64,000 nucleotides of DNA from Microbacterium paraoxydans (lineage in GTDB: Bacteria > Actinomycetota > Actinomycetes > Actinomycetales > Microbacteriaceae), in assembly GCF_019056515.1 (NCBI RefSeq), contig NZ_CP064873.1, forward strand, positions 372,001 through 436,000, read 5' to 3'. Positions 9,189 through 17,638 of this stretch are shown in pieces (the stretch's first letter is position 1; the number at the start of each line of letters is the position of its first letter). The notes beneath the pieces were generated by a model. The model did not search any database, was not told where the DNA came from, and saw only the letters and a list, made by a program, of their open reading frames with translations. Position numbers and translations under genes: made by a program.

Positions 9189-9230
9189 TATACCCCCGGG
9201 GTATAATGTCTGGATACCCACCGGGGTATC
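9189..9230. promoter_or_regulatory. Two CsoR/CstR-type operators in the divergent promoter
   Basis: Operator 1 (9189-9205) is TATACCCC-C-GGGGTATA with perfect 8-base arms. Operator 2 (9213-9230) is GATACCC-ACCG-GGGTATC with perfect 7-base arms. G/C-tract dyads of this form are the known targets of DUF156 repressors. A possible -10 TATAAT (9202-9207) for the rightward genes overlaps operator 1, and the ATG of the 54-residue protein lies 18 bases after operator 2. Binding would therefore block transcription to the right and could also autoregulate the repressor. Confidence 0.82.
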
Positions 9231-9247
9231 GAGTGAGGAGAGAACAC

Positions 9248-9412
9248 ATGTGTCGAGCAGTCCGTTGCCGTACCTGCGGGAAGACCACCTGGGCGGGGTG
9301 CGGCCAGCACGTCGACGCCGTCCGCCGCACCGTGCCGGCGTCGGACTGGTGCACGGGCCACCCGAAGGACGAGGCCAAGGGCGGTCTCCTGTCCCGGCTG
9401 TTCGGGCGATGA
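9248..9412 (+). CDS. Small cysteine-rich (zinc-ribbon-like) protein
   Basis: A 54-residue protein, [19 protein letters not shown] at its N-terminus, with cysteines at positions 2, 7, 10, 18 and 35 plus His residues 21 and 37. The CxxC followed by CGxH suggests metal binding. A ribosome site GAGGAGAG precedes the ATG. It is the first gene behind the two operators and its stop overlaps the ATG of the CoA-disulfide reductase, so it is co-expressed. Short proteins of this kind are common in actinobacteria, but I know of no established function. A role in metal or sulfur handling is a guess from context. Confidence 0.72.
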   Translation: MCRAVRCRTCGKTTWAGCGQHVDAVRRTVPASDWCTGHPKDEAKGGLLSRLFGR

Positions 9413-11043
9413 GCGCGCCGCTCCGCGTCGTCATCGTCGGTGGCATCGCCGGCGGCATGTCGGCGGCGACCCGGCTTCGGCGGCTCGAGGAGTCCGCGGA
9501 CATCGTCGTCTTCGAGCGCGGGCCCGAGGTCTCCTACGCCAACTGCGGCCTGCCCTACTACGTGGGCGGCGTGATCGAGGAGCGCGACGCCCTCCTGCTG
9601 CAGACCCCGGAGTCGCTGCACCGCCGCTTCCGACTCGACGTCCGCGTCCGTCACGACGTCGTCGGCATCGACACCGCGCGCAAGACGGTCGAGGTCGTCG
9701 ATCTCGACAGCGGCCACCGCAGCACCCACCCGTACGACCGCCTCGTGCTCGCCACCGGTGCCCGGCCTCGCGGCGACGAGCCGACCGGGGCCCTCCCCGC
9801 GCGGAGCCTGCGGACCGTGGCGGATGCCGATGCGATCGCCGCGGCCCTCCGCCCCGGCCTGCCGGTGGTCGTCGTGGGCGGCGGGTACACGGGACTCGAG
9901 GCCGTGGAGAACCTCGTCGCCCGGGGGGCCGCGGTCACCCTGGTGCAACGCGGTGCCCAGCTGCTCGCCCCGCTGGATCCGGAGATGGCCGCCCCTCTGG
10001 CGGCCGAGGTCCGGCGCCGCGGGGTTGACGTGCGACTCGGCGTCGAGGTCGTGGCCACGGCCGCGGATTCCGTGACCCTGAGCGACGGTGCCACCCTCCC
10101 CGCGGAGTTCCTCGTCGATGCCTCCGGGGTCGTGCCCGAGGTCGGACTCGCCCGCGCCGCCGGGATCCGTCTTGGCGAGACCGGCGGCATCGCGGTCGAC
10201 GAGGCGTGCCGCACCAGTGCCCCGGACGTCTTCGCGGTCGGCGACGGCGTCGAGAAGACCGACCTCATCGGCGGCGGTGCGGCGCTGGTGACCATGGCCG
10301 GTCTCGCCAATCGCCACGGCCGCATGGTGGCCGACGTCATCGCGGGTCGGGAGGAGTCGGCGCGCCCCGCCCTCGGCACCGGCATCGTGCAGATGTTCGG
10401 CCTCGCCGCCGCGAAGACCGGATGGAGCGAGAAGCAGCTCCGTGCCGGGGGCCGCGGGTTCTTCGCCGTACACGTGCATCCGGCGTCGCATGCCGGCTAC
10501 TACCCGGGCGCGGAGACCCTGTCGATGAAGCTCCTCGCCGACCCCGCCACCGACCGCATCCTCGGGGCGCAGATCGTGGGTCGTGACGGCGTGGACAAGC
10601 GGATCGACGTCATCGCGACGGCGCTGCAGGCGGGCGTCACCGCCTCCGGTCTCGCGCACCTGGAGCTCGCGTACGCTCCGCAGTTCGGCTCCGCGAAGGA
10701 TGCCGTGAACATCCTCGGCTATGTGGCCGAGAACACCCGCAACGGCACCACGCCGACTGTCCAGTGGCACGAGCTCGACGACGCCCTGCAGGCGGGATCG
10801 ACCCTCATCGACGTCCGCTCCGTGGCCGAGCATACGAACGGCGCCATCCCCGGCGCCAGGAACATCCCGCTGGACGAGCTGCGCGACCGTCTCGACGAAC
10901 TGCCGGACGGGCCCCTCGTGGTGCACTGCCAGGTCGGCCTGCGGGGGCACATCGCCACCCGGCTGCTGCGGCAGCACGGGCGCGAGGTGCGCAATCTCGA
11001 CGGCGGTTACCGGACCTGGCAGGACGCGACCGCAGAGTGCTGA
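9409..11043 (+). CDS. CoA-disulfide reductase with C-terminal rhodanese domain
   Basis: A 544-residue flavoprotein. Residues 1-440 form the pyridine-nucleotide-disulfide reductase fold with FAD motif [14 protein letters not shown] and the single catalytic Cys46 in YANCGLPYY, typical of CoA-disulfide reductases. A second Rossmann motif [13 protein letters not shown] binds NAD(P)H. Residues 450-544 are a rhodanese domain with active-site Cys507 in VHCQVGLRG. Such fusions reduce CoA persulfide or polysulfide and help dispose of sulfane sulfur. The ATG overlaps the 54-residue gene. Control by the adjacent DUF156 repressor fits a persulfide-response operon. Confidence 0.93.
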   Translation: MSAPLRVVIVGGIAGGMSAATRLRRLEESADIVVFERGPEVSYANCGLPYYVGGVIEERDALLLQTPESLHRRFRLDVRVRHDVVGIDTARKTVEVVDLDSGHRSTHPYDRLVLATGARPRGDEPTGALPARSLRTVADADAIAAALRPGLPVVVVGGGYTGLEAVENLVARGAAVTLVQRGAQLLAPLDPEMAAPLAAEVRRRGVDVRLGVEVVATAADSVTLSDGATLPAEFLVDASGVVPEVGLARAAGIRLGETGGIAVDEACRTSAPDVFAVGDGVEKTDLIGGGAALVTMAGLANRHGRMVADVIAGREESARPALGTGIVQMFGLAAAKTGWSEKQLRAGGRGFFAVHVHPASHAGYYPGAETLSMKLLADPATDRILGAQIVGRDGVDKRIDVIATALQAGVTASGLAHLELAYAPQFGSAKDAVNILGYVAENTRNGTTPTVQWHELDDALQAGSTLIDVRSVAEHTNGAIPGARNIPLDELRDRLDELPDGPLVVHCQVGLRGHIATRLLRQHGREVRNLDGGYRTWQDATAEC

Positions 11044-11050
11044 GCTCGAC

Positions 11051-11139
11051 GCGTTCACAACTCAGGAGAACCGGCGCACCTACGCCCGTCAGGGCCGGAA
11101 CCGCGGTCTCCGCGCGCCGTACTCCTGAGTTGTGAACGC
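11051..11139. repeat. Long inverted repeat between convergent genes (family D)
   Basis: Perfect 18-base arms GCGTTCACAACTCAGGAG (11051-11068) and its complement (11122-11139) enclose 53 bases, with a further short GGCGC/GCGCC pair inside. It fills the space between the CoA-disulfide reductase stop and the LacI stop. No T tract follows. Likely a bidirectional stop or a mobile-type palindromic element; only one copy of this sequence is in the window. Confidence 0.8.
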
Positions 11140-11147
11140 CGCCCGGC

Positions 11148-12155
11148 TCAGACGAGTCGCGCGGTCGTGCCTCGGACGTTGAGCTCGTACGGCAGGGCGG
11201 CGGGCGGCCGCACGGCATCGGGGTCGGTGAGCTTCGCGAGGACTGCGTCGGCCGCCCGCTCGCCCTGCCCGAGCGGGAACTGGTCGACCGTGGTGAGGCG
11301 GAAGAACTCGCCGAGCTCATGGCCGTCGATGCCCACGATGGACAGGTCGCCCGGCACCGCGAAGCCGAGGTCGCGGGCGGCGAGGAGCGCCCCGATCGCC
11401 ATCTCGTCCGAGGCGGCGAACACCGCGGTGGGGCGAGGCCCCGGGCGCCCGAGGAGCTGCTTCGCGGCGCGGTAGCCGCCCTCGACCGTGAAGTCGGCCG
11501 GCTCCAGGAACGCGGGGTTCAGGGGGACGCCGGCCTTCGCCAGCGCCCTCTCGAAGCCGAGCCGGCGGTTCGTGGGGATGTGGAAGTCGATGTCGAACTC
11601 GGGGTTCGCGCCGATGTGGGCGATCTCCGTGTGCCCGAGCCCGAGCAGGTGCTCCGTCGCGAGCTGGGCCACGGCGACGTCGTCGACCGTGAGGGTGTCG
11701 AGCTTCGGGTTCGGGCCGCCGATCGCGATCACGGGGAGTCCGAGATCGAGGAGCTGCTGGGTCTCGTCGTCGTCCAGCTCGATGGACACGGCGATCACGG
11801 CGTCCACGCGCTGGCGGCGCAGGAACGTGTCGAAGACGTGCCGGCGCACGTCTTTGTCGGCGGTGATGTTGTAGAGCGTGATGTCGTAGCCGGCGCGCAT
11901 GAGCGCGGCGGACACCCCCGACAGCACGGTGCTGAAGAACCAGCGGTCGAGGAACGGCACGACGACCCCGATGTTGCGCGTGCGCCCCGACGCGAGACTC
12001 GAGGCGCGGGAGGACACGACGTACCCGAGGGAGGCGGCAGCCGCCTGCACGCGCTCGCGCGCCGACTCGGACACGTGCCCGCGGCCGCTCAGCGCGCGGG
12101 AGACCGTCGCGGTGGAGACGCCGGCGAGCCGGGCGACCTCGTCGATGCTCGCCAT
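11148..12155 (-). CDS. LacI family regulator, probable alpha-glucoside (MalR-like) repressor
   Basis: A 335-residue LacI regulator. The start at 12155 gives the standard helix-turn-helix N-terminus MASIDEVARLAGVSTATVSR and has an AAGGA ribosome site; the longer open frame upstream is a shadow of the GH13 gene. The hinge helix has ASSLASGR and the rest is a periplasmic-binding-like sugar domain. It lies downstream of the GH13 alpha-glucosidase on the same strand (68-base gap). The palindrome at the GH13 promoter is its likely operator. The inducer, possibly maltose or isomaltose, is inferred from that neighbour. Confidence 0.92.
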   Translation of the reverse strand: MASIDEVARLAGVSTATVSRALSGRGHVSESARERVQAAAASLGYVVSSRASSLASGRTRNIGVVVPFLDRWFFSTVLSGVSAALMRAGYDITLYNITADKDVRRHVFDTFLRRQRVDAVIAVSIELDDDETQQLLDLGLPVIAIGGPNPKLDTLTVDDVAVAQLATEHLLGLGHTEIAHIGANPEFDIDFHIPTNRRLGFERALAKAGVPLNPAFLEPADFTVEGGYRAAKQLLGRPGPRPTAVFAASDEMAIGALLAARDLGFAVPGDLSIVGIDGHELGEFFRLTTVDQFPLGQGERAADAVLAKLTDPDAVRPPAALPYELNVRGTTARLV

Positions 12156-12223
12156 CGTCTGTCCTTCGGATCGGAGACGCCCGTGACACGCCCCGGGTGG
12201 AGCGCGCCACGGGCGCAGCGGTG

Positions 12224-13885
12224 TCAGGCCTTGGTGTACCAGACGGCGGTGTCGACGGGGACCTCGGGGCCGTCGAACGGCTGGCTGCGGAGCAGGACGA
12301 CCGCGCCCTCCGGGAGGTCGAGCGGAGCCGTGCCGAGGTTCGCCAGCACGTGCACCTCGCCGCGGCGGAAGGCGACGGCATCGGGACCGGCGTCCTCCCA
12401 CACCAGCGACCCGGTGCCGAATCCGAACTCGCGGCGGCCGGCGAGCAGGCGCTTGTACAGGGCGAGGGTCGACGCCGGGTCGACCTCCTCGACGTCCCGG
12501 GCGTAGGCCGCCCAGTCCGCGGGCTGCGGGAGCCAGGAGAGGCCGGTGTCGTTGAAGCCGAAGGCGGGAGCCTCCGCCTCCCACGGCAGCGGCACGCGGC
12601 AGCCGTCGCGGCCGTAGCGCTCGCCGTTCGTGCGGAACCAGGTCGGATCCTGGCGGTACTCGTCCGGGATCTCCATGGCCTCGGGCAGGCCGAGCTCCTC
12701 GCCCTGGTACAGGTAGGCCGAGCCGGGCAGCGCGAGCATCAGCGTGGTGGCGGCGCGGGCGCGGGCGAGGCCGATGGCGGTGTCGGGCTTGTCCGGGGTG
12801 TTCGGGCCGATGCCCTCGCCCTGCGGGTTGTCGATCGTGAGGGCGAGGCGCGTGGCGTGCCGGACGACGTCGTGGTTGGACAGCACCCAGGTGCTCGGGG
12901 CGCCGACCGCGCCGAACGCGTCCAGCGACTCGCGGATCACGTCGCCGAGCGCCTTCGCGTCCCACGCCGTCATCAGGTACGGGAAGTTGAAGGTCTGGTG
13001 CATCTCGTCCGGACGCACCCAGAGGGCGGTCTCCTTCAGCGTCGGCATCCAGGCCTCGCCGCACAGGGCGCGGTCGCCGTCGTACTCGGCGAGCACCTTG
13101 TGCCAGTCGCGGTAGATCTCGTGCACGCCGTCCTGGCCCCAGTACGGCACGTTCGACTCGCCGCCGCCCATGGAGTCGGCGTCGGTCGGCGGCGTGTAAT
13201 CCGGCAGGCCCTCGGTCTTGATCATGCCGTGGGCCACGTCGACACGGAAGCCGTCGACGCCGCGGTCGAGCCAGAAGCGCAGGATCGAGCAGAACTCCTC
13301 CTGCACCTCCTCGTTGTTCCAGTCGAAGTCCGGCTGCGTCGCGTCGAAGATGTGCAGATACCACTGGCCGGGCGTGCCGTCGGCCTCCGTCACGCGCTGC
13401 CACATGCCGCCGCCGAACACCGACTCCCAGTTGTTCGGAGGCAGCTCGCCGTTCTCGCCGCGGCCGTCGCGGAAGATGTAGCGCGCGCGCTCCGGGCTGC
13501 CCGGCGCCGCCTTGAGCGCCTCCTGGAACCAGGGGTGCTGGTCGGAGGAGTGGTTGGGCACGAGGTCGACGATCACCCGGATGCCGCGGGCGTGCGCGGA
13601 TTCCAGCATCGCGTCGAAGTCGGCCAGCGTGCCGAACAGCGGGTCGACGTCGCGGTAGTCGGCCACGTCGTAGCCGGCGTCGCGCTGCGGGCTCGTCATG
13701 AACGGGCTGAGCCAGATCGCGTCGACGCCGAGCTCCTGCAGCGCGTCGAGGCGGCTCGTGATGCCCGGCAGGTCGCCGATGCCGTCGCCCGACGCGTCCG
13801 CGAAGGAGCGGGGGTAGATCTGGTAGATGACGGCGCTGCGCCACCACTCGGAACCGGGGGCTGCGATCTGTTCGAGCTGTGCCAT
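12224..13885 (-). CDS. GH13 alpha-glucosidase / oligo-1,6-glucosidase
   Basis: A 553-residue cytoplasmic glycoside hydrolase family 13 enzyme that splits alpha-glucosidic bonds in short malto- or isomalto-oligosaccharides. All four conserved regions are present: DLVPNHSS (region I), GFRVDVAHG with nucleophile Asp216, LCGEAW with acid Glu277, and SNHDVVRH with Asp339. Length matches GH13_30/31-type alpha-glucosidases; specificity (1,4 versus 1,6 bonds, or trehalose) is not certain. A -10 TAGCCT ends exactly six bases before the ATG, so the mRNA is probably leaderless, with a LacI-type operator touching that -10. Confidence 0.94.
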   Translation of the reverse strand: MAQLEQIAAPGSEWWRSAVIYQIYPRSFADASGDGIGDLPGITSRLDALQELGVDAIWLSPFMTSPQRDAGYDVADYRDVDPLFGTLADFDAMLESAHARGIRVIVDLVPNHSSDQHPWFQEALKAAPGSPERARYIFRDGRGENGELPPNNWESVFGGGMWQRVTEADGTPGQWYLHIFDATQPDFDWNNEEVQEEFCSILRFWLDRGVDGFRVDVAHGMIKTEGLPDYTPPTDADSMGGGESNVPYWGQDGVHEIYRDWHKVLAEYDGDRALCGEAWMPTLKETALWVRPDEMHQTFNFPYLMTAWDAKALGDVIRESLDAFGAVGAPSTWVLSNHDVVRHATRLALTIDNPQGEGIGPNTPDKPDTAIGLARARAATTLMLALPGSAYLYQGEELGLPEAMEIPDEYRQDPTWFRTNGERYGRDGCRVPLPWEAEAPAFGFNDTGLSWLPQPADWAAYARDVEEVDPASTLALYKRLLAGRREFGFGTGSLVWEDAGPDAVAFRRGEVHVLANLGTAPLDLPEGAVVLLRSQPFDGPEVPVDTAVWYTKA

Positions 13886-13891
13886 GCGATC

Positions 13892-13913
13892 AGGCTACTG
13901 CAAACGCTTACAG
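13892..13913 (-). promoter_or_regulatory. Leaderless GH13 promoter with LacI-type operator
   Basis: On the minus strand the -10 TAGCCT (13897-13892) is followed by six bases and the GH13 ATG. Immediately upstream lies CTGCAAACGCTTACAG (13898-13913 on plus), an imperfect dyad with the central CG and outer CTG/CAG symmetry typical of MalR/LacI operators. A repressor bound here would cover the -10/-35 spacer. The adjacent LacI gene is the obvious candidate. Confidence 0.68.
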
Positions 13914-13966
13914 TGCCGCCACCACAGGTATCGAAACGGTTCGGCGCCCTCTTTCCCCCTCTCCGC

Positions 13967-14044
13967 CGACCCACCCCTTTCCGTCCGACCCACCCCCTTG
14001 CGGACGGCCGGAAGGGGCCGGGAGGAACGGAAGGGGGTGGGTCG
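13967..14044. repeat. Imperfect inverted repeat (family A)
   Basis: Arms of 18 bases (13967-13984, CGACCCACCCCTTTCCGT, and 14027-14044) pair with one mismatch; a second ACCCACCCCCTT copy lies inside with a partial AAGGGG partner. It sits upstream of the GH13 promoter and just downstream of the SDR gene stop. It may end SDR... transcription running from the right; no T tract. It shares the CGACCC...CCTT theme with 8808-8885 and 16446-16523. Confidence 0.78.
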
Positions 14045-14066
14045 ACGGGGGATGAGGGGATGAGGG

Positions 14067-14963
14067 TCAGGGCGTGGGCATGCCGCCGTTGACGTTCAGG
14101 GTCTCGCCGAGCACGTAGCTCGACTCCGGGGAGGCGAGGAAGACGTAGGCGGGAGCGAGCTCGGCGGGCTGACCCATCCGGCCGAGCGGAGTGTCCTGGC
14201 CGAACTGCGCGATCTTCTCCTGCGGCTGCCCGTCGCTCGGCTGCAGCGGGGTCCAGATCGGTCCCGGAGCCACGGCGTTCACGCGGATGCCCTTGGGCGC
14301 GAGCTGCTGGGCGAGGCCCTTCGTGAACGCGTTGATCGTCGACTTCGTCGAGGCGTAGTCGACGAGGATGTCCGACGGCGAGTAGGCCTGGATCGAGGTC
14401 GTGTTGATGATCGTCGACCCCGCGGGGAGGTGCGGCAGGGCGGCCTTGGTGATCCAGAACATCGCGTACACGTTGGTCTTGAACGTGTCGTCGAACTGCT
14501 CGTCCGTCACATCGGTGAGGGACTCCTGGAAGACCTGCCTGCCGCCGTTGTTGACGAGGATGTCGAGTCCGCCCAGCGCCGCGACGGCCTCGGCCACCAG
14601 GGTGCGGCAGTACTCCGGGTCGCGCAGGTCGCCGGGGATCGTGGCGACGGTGGCTCCCGCCTCGCGGAGGATGCCGGCGATGCGGCTCGCGTCCTCCTCC
14701 TCTTCCGGCAGGTAGGAGATCGCGACGTCGGCGCCCTCGCGGGCGAACGCGATCGCGGTGGCCGCGCCGATGCCCGAGTCGCCGCCGGTGATGAGTGCCT
14801 TGCGCCCGGTCAGCCGTCCGGTGCCGCGGTACGACTCCTCGCCGAGGTCGGCCTTCGGAGTGAGGTCGGCGTCGAGACCGGGTTCGCGCATGTGCTGCTT
14901 CTGCGGCTGGATGTCGGCGTAGAGCTCGACCGGGTTGGTGAAGGTGTACTGGTCGCGGGACAT
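14067..14963 (-). CDS. SDR-family oxidoreductase
   Basis: A 298-residue short-chain dehydrogenase/reductase with a 45-residue N-terminal extension typical of the YhdF/general-stress SDR group. The cofactor motif TGGDSGIG lies near residue 57 and the catalytic YxxxK in DYASTK. The C-terminal segment VNAVAPGPIWTPL is also standard. The start at 14963 has a GAAAGGA ribosome site; a longer upstream frame is less likely. Substrate is unknown: relatives are glucose-dehydrogenase-like or stress-related NADP-dependent reductases. It is a single gene with no obvious partner. Confidence 0.9.
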   Translation of the reverse strand: MSRDQYTFTNPVELYADIQPQKQHMREPGLDADLTPKADLGEESYRGTGRLTGRKALITGGDSGIGAATAIAFAREGADVAISYLPEEEEDASRIAGILREAGATVATIPGDLRDPEYCRTLVAEAVAALGGLDILVNNGGRQVFQESLTDVTDEQFDDTFKTNVYAMFWITKAALPHLPAGSTIINTTSIQAYSPSDILVDYASTKSTINAFTKGLAQQLAPKGIRVNAVAPGPIWTPLQPSDGQPQEKIAQFGQDTPLGRMGQPAELAPAYVFLASPESSYVLGETLNVNGGMPTP

Positions 14964-15178
14964 GGGGTGTCCTTTCCGGGAGGTCGGGGACGGGAGGACC
15001 ATCGTGCGCGCCGTGCTCCGGGTGCGGCAAACGCCTTGCACGCATCCGGCCGCTTTGGTACACGCGCATGTGGCCGAAAGACACTTCCCCCGGTGCCTCC
15101 TGTCATGACAGGGTTGCGAGCATCCCCCCGTGTCGCTCGCGGCATGTCCCCCGGGGGTCCTGCCGTCGAGAGGTCGTG

Positions 15179-16435
15179 ATGTCCGCTTCCGCCCGCCGAT
15201 CCGCGCCCTGGGCGGTCGTCGCCGCGCTCGTCGTCGGTGCCGTGCTCGTCGGCGCCGCCCCCGCCGTGTCCGACGCGTTCGGTGCCCGCGCGCAGCCCCC
15301 GGCGGACCCGGTGAGCGACCCCGCGGCTTCGGTCGCGCTCGCGTACGAGTTCCTCGACGCGCGGGTCGACGAGTTCTGCGACGGCGAGGGCCGCTGCCTG
15401 CCCCGCAGCTACGAGGGTGGGTTCTTCACCACGCCGTCGTGGGACTTCACGCCCTCCTTCGTGTACGACGACGCCCTCGTCGTGATCGCCTACACCGCCC
15501 GCGGCCTGCCGGACGACCTGCGCCGCGCCCGAGCCGTCGCCGACACCCTCCTCTTCGTGCAGGAGAACGATCCCGTCGGCGACGGCCGCGTCCGCACCTC
15601 GTACGAGCCGCACGGCATCCGTCAGGGCCGGATGGAGATCACCGGGCCCGGCACCTTCACCGGCAACCAGGCCTGGGTGGGCATGGCGCTCGCCCGCCTC
15701 TTCCATGCCACCGGCGAGGCACGGTACCTCGACGGCGCGGTGCGCATCGCGGAGTGGATCCAGGACAACACCGCCGACATGACGCGGGCACCCTACGGCT
15801 ACACCGGCGGGCAGACCGATGCCGGGGTGCCGCTGGAGTGGAAGTCCACCGAGCACAACAGCGACATCGCCGGCTTCTTCACGCAGCTCGGCCAGCTCAC
15901 GGGCGACGGGGTCTGGGCGGAGCGGGCGGCGGTGGCTGCCGGATTCGTCGCGGCGATGCAGAGCGCCGACGGGCACGTGGACACCGGGACGCTGCTCGAC
16001 GGCAGCACGATCAACACCCGTCCCATCCCGCTCGACGCGCAGACCTGGAGCCTGCTGGGCACCGGGGACGCCCGATACGGCTCGGCCGTGGACTGGACGC
16101 TCGCGCACCTCATCGCCCAGGACGGCCCGTACCGGGGCCCGTCGATCAGCGACGTGGACGTGTCGAAGGTCTGGTTCGAGGGCAGCGGGCACCTCGCGCT
16201 CGCGCTGCAGGAGCGCGGGGCCGCCGGCGACCAGGATCGCGCGGAGGAGCTGCTGGCCGACATCCGGCTGGTGCAGCGCGACGCGGCGAACGGCGACGGC
16301 AAGGGCATCGTGGCGACCTCGACCGACGGACTCGACTCCGGCTTCGGCGACCTCTACTACGCGAGCCTGCACACCGGCACGACGGCCTGGTACCTGCTCG
16401 CGGCCGTGGGCGACAACCCGTTCCGTCTGCCCTGA
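15179..16435 (+). CDS. Secreted or membrane-anchored (alpha/alpha)6 toroid-like protein
   Basis: A 418-residue protein with an N-terminal signal or anchor (hydrophobic residues about 11-30, after SARRSAPW, ending near APAVSDAFGA). The mature part has repeated helical-pair signatures such as AYEFLDARV, ALVVIAYTARG, WVGMALARLFHATGEARYLD and GSGHLALALQERG. These resemble the (alpha/alpha)6 barrels of several glycosidases, epimerases and lyases. No family-specific catalytic motif is certain; conserved acidic candidates are in VPLEWKSTEHNSD. Start ATG 15179 follows GAGAGG. No operon partner. Function is unassigned; a carbohydrate-active enzyme is plausible. Confidence 0.72.
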   Translation: MSASARRSAPWAVVAALVVGAVLVGAAPAVSDAFGARAQPPADPVSDPAASVALAYEFLDARVDEFCDGEGRCLPRSYEGGFFTTPSWDFTPSFVYDDALVVIAYTARGLPDDLRRARAVADTLLFVQENDPVGDGRVRTSYEPHGIRQGRMEITGPGTFTGNQAWVGMALARLFHATGEARYLDGAVRIAEWIQDNTADMTRAPYGYTGGQTDAGVPLEWKSTEHNSDIAGFFTQLGQLTGDGVWAERAAVAAGFVAAMQSADGHVDTGTLLDGSTINTRPIPLDAQTWSLLGTGDARYGSAVDWTLAHLIAQDGPYRGPSISDVDVSKVWFEGSGHLALALQERGAAGDQDRAEELLADIRLVQRDAANGDGKGIVATSTDGLDSGFGDLYYASLHTGTTAWYLLAAVGDNPFRLP

Positions 16436-16445
16436 CCTCGCCTGT

Positions 16446-16523
16446 CGACCCGGCCTCTTGCGGTCGACCCGGCCCCTTCCGCGCGCCCGCAACGGGGTGG
16501 GACGCGCGCAGAGGGGTGGGTCG
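16446..16523. repeat. Imperfect inverted repeat between convergent genes (family A)
   Basis: Two CGACCCGGCC copies (16446 and 16464) on the left face GGGGTGGGTCG on the right, with an inner CGCGCG pair. The pairing is weaker than at 8808-8885. It occupies most of the space between the toroid-like gene stop and the purQ stop and probably serves both as a transcription stop. Confidence 0.65.
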
Positions 16524-16532
16524 AGGGAGGTA

Positions 16533-17240
16533 TCAGGCGGCGACGCGGGCGACGGCGGCGATCGCGCTCGTGAAGAAGTCGAGGCCGTCCACGCCGCTGC
16601 GCATCGCGACCGCGGTGTCCGGACCGAAACCGGGCTCTGTGGCGTGCTCGGGGTGCGGCATCAGGCCCACGACATTGCCGGCCTCATTCGTCAGCCCCGC
16701 GATGTCGCGCAGCGAGCCGTTCGGGTTCACGCCGGCGTAGCGGAACGCCACGAGACCCTCGCCCTCGATGCGGTCGAGCGTCTGCTCGTCGGCGATGTAG
16801 CCGCCGTCCGCGTTCTTCAGCGGGATGACGATCTCCTGGCCGGTGCGGAAGGCGTTGGTCCAGGCGGTGTCGGCGTTCTCGACCGTGAGCTTCTGGTCGC
16901 GGCGCACGAAGTGCTGGTGGTTGTTGCGGATCAGGCCGCCGGGCAGCAGGTGCGCCTCGACGAGCATCTGGAAGCCGTTGCAGATGCCGAGGACGGGCAT
17001 GCCCTTCGCGGCGGCGTCCTTGACCTCGCTCATGATGGGCGAGAGGGCGGCGATGGCTCCGGCGCGGAGATAGTCGCCGTAGCTGAACCCGCCGGGGAGG
17101 ACGAGGGCGTCGACGCCCTCGAGGTCGTGCGAGCCGTGCCACAGGGCGACCGGCTCGGCTCCGGCGATGCGGACGGCGCGCTGCGCGTCGACGTCGTCCA
17201 GCGAGCCGGGGAAGGTGACGACGCCGATGCGGACGGTCAC
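16533..17240 (-). CDS. purQ: Phosphoribosylformylglycinamidine synthase subunit PurQ
   Basis: A 235-residue class I glutamine amidotransferase subunit that supplies ammonia for conversion of FGAR to FGAM, step four of purine synthesis. Catalytic Cys87 is in [10 protein letters not shown] and the His/Glu partners in MPHPEHATE near residue 205. The oxyanion strand [11 protein letters not shown] is at 47-57. GTG start at 17240 overlaps the purS stop by four bases. Its partners are PurS (adjacent) and PurL, which is not in the window. Confidence 0.96.
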   Translation of the reverse strand: MTVRIGVVTFPGSLDDVDAQRAVRIAGAEPVALWHGSHDLEGVDALVLPGGFSYGDYLRAGAIAALSPIMSEVKDAAAKGMPVLGICNGFQMLVEAHLLPGGLIRNNHQHFVRRDQKLTVENADTAWTNAFRTGQEIVIPLKNADGGYIADEQTLDRIEGEGLVAFRYAGVNPNGSLRDIAGLTNEAGNVVGLMPHPEHATEPGFGPDTAVAMRSGVDGLDFFTSAIAAVARVAA

Positions 17241-17485
17241 TCCGCCACCTCGACGCCCACGACGTCTTCGATCACGGCGTTCGAGAGCACCTCGTCGGCG
17301 ATACGGCGGGCCTCGGCGAGGACCTCGTCGGTGACCTCGCCCTCGACGGTGAGCTCGAAGCGCTTGCCGATGCGGACGTCGGTGAAGCCCTCGACGCCCA
17401 GGCGGGCGAAGGCGCCGGAGACGGCCTTCCCCTGCGGGTCGAGCAGTTCGGGCTTGGGCATGACGTCGACGACGATGGTGGGCAT
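17237..17485 (-). CDS. purS: Phosphoribosylformylglycinamidine synthase subunit PurS
   Basis: An 82-residue PurS subunit that bridges PurL and PurQ in the FGAM synthase complex. The sequence [20 protein letters not shown] and the end [14 protein letters not shown] are typical. A GGAG ribosome site lies just before the ATG. A possible -10 TAGACT (17527-17522 on the minus strand) would give a leader of about 30 bases. It is translationally coupled to purQ. Confidence 0.95.
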   Translation of the reverse strand: MPTIVVDVMPKPELLDPQGKAVSGAFARLGVEGFTDVRIGKRFELTVEGEVTDEVLAEARRIADEVLSNAVIEDVVGVEVAE

Positions 17486-17547
17486 GACGGCTCCAAGAGT
17501 CGCGGGCGGACGGGCGGGTTCAGTCTACCGCTCGCCGATGCTCCGCT

Positions 17548-17623
17548 GAGACCCCGGGCTCTCGCCCAGACCCCGTCCTGCGCGCGCCGCTACGCCGGGG
17601 CGTCGGCGGGAACCCGGGGTCTC
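17548..17623. repeat. Inverted repeat with GAGACCCCGGG arms (family B)
   Basis: Arms GAGACCCCGGG (17548-17558) and CCCGGGGTCTC (17613-17623) are perfect; a second AGACCCCG copy and a CGGGG copy lie inside. It is between the purS promoter and the 3' end of apt on the same strand, so it likely ends apt transcription. A related nested version is at 36326-36409. Confidence 0.75.
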
Positions 17624-17638
17624 GGGTCAGGAGTGGGG

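Noticed and set aside
8476..11058. Very long minus-strand open frame (860 codons) opposite sodA and the CoA-disulfide reductase
   Set aside because: It is a high-GC shadow: the opposite strand holds genes with full catalytic motifs, and this frame has no recognisable domain.
12197..14092. 631-codon plus-strand frame across the GH13 gene
   Set aside because: Antisense shadow; the minus strand has all four GH13 motifs.
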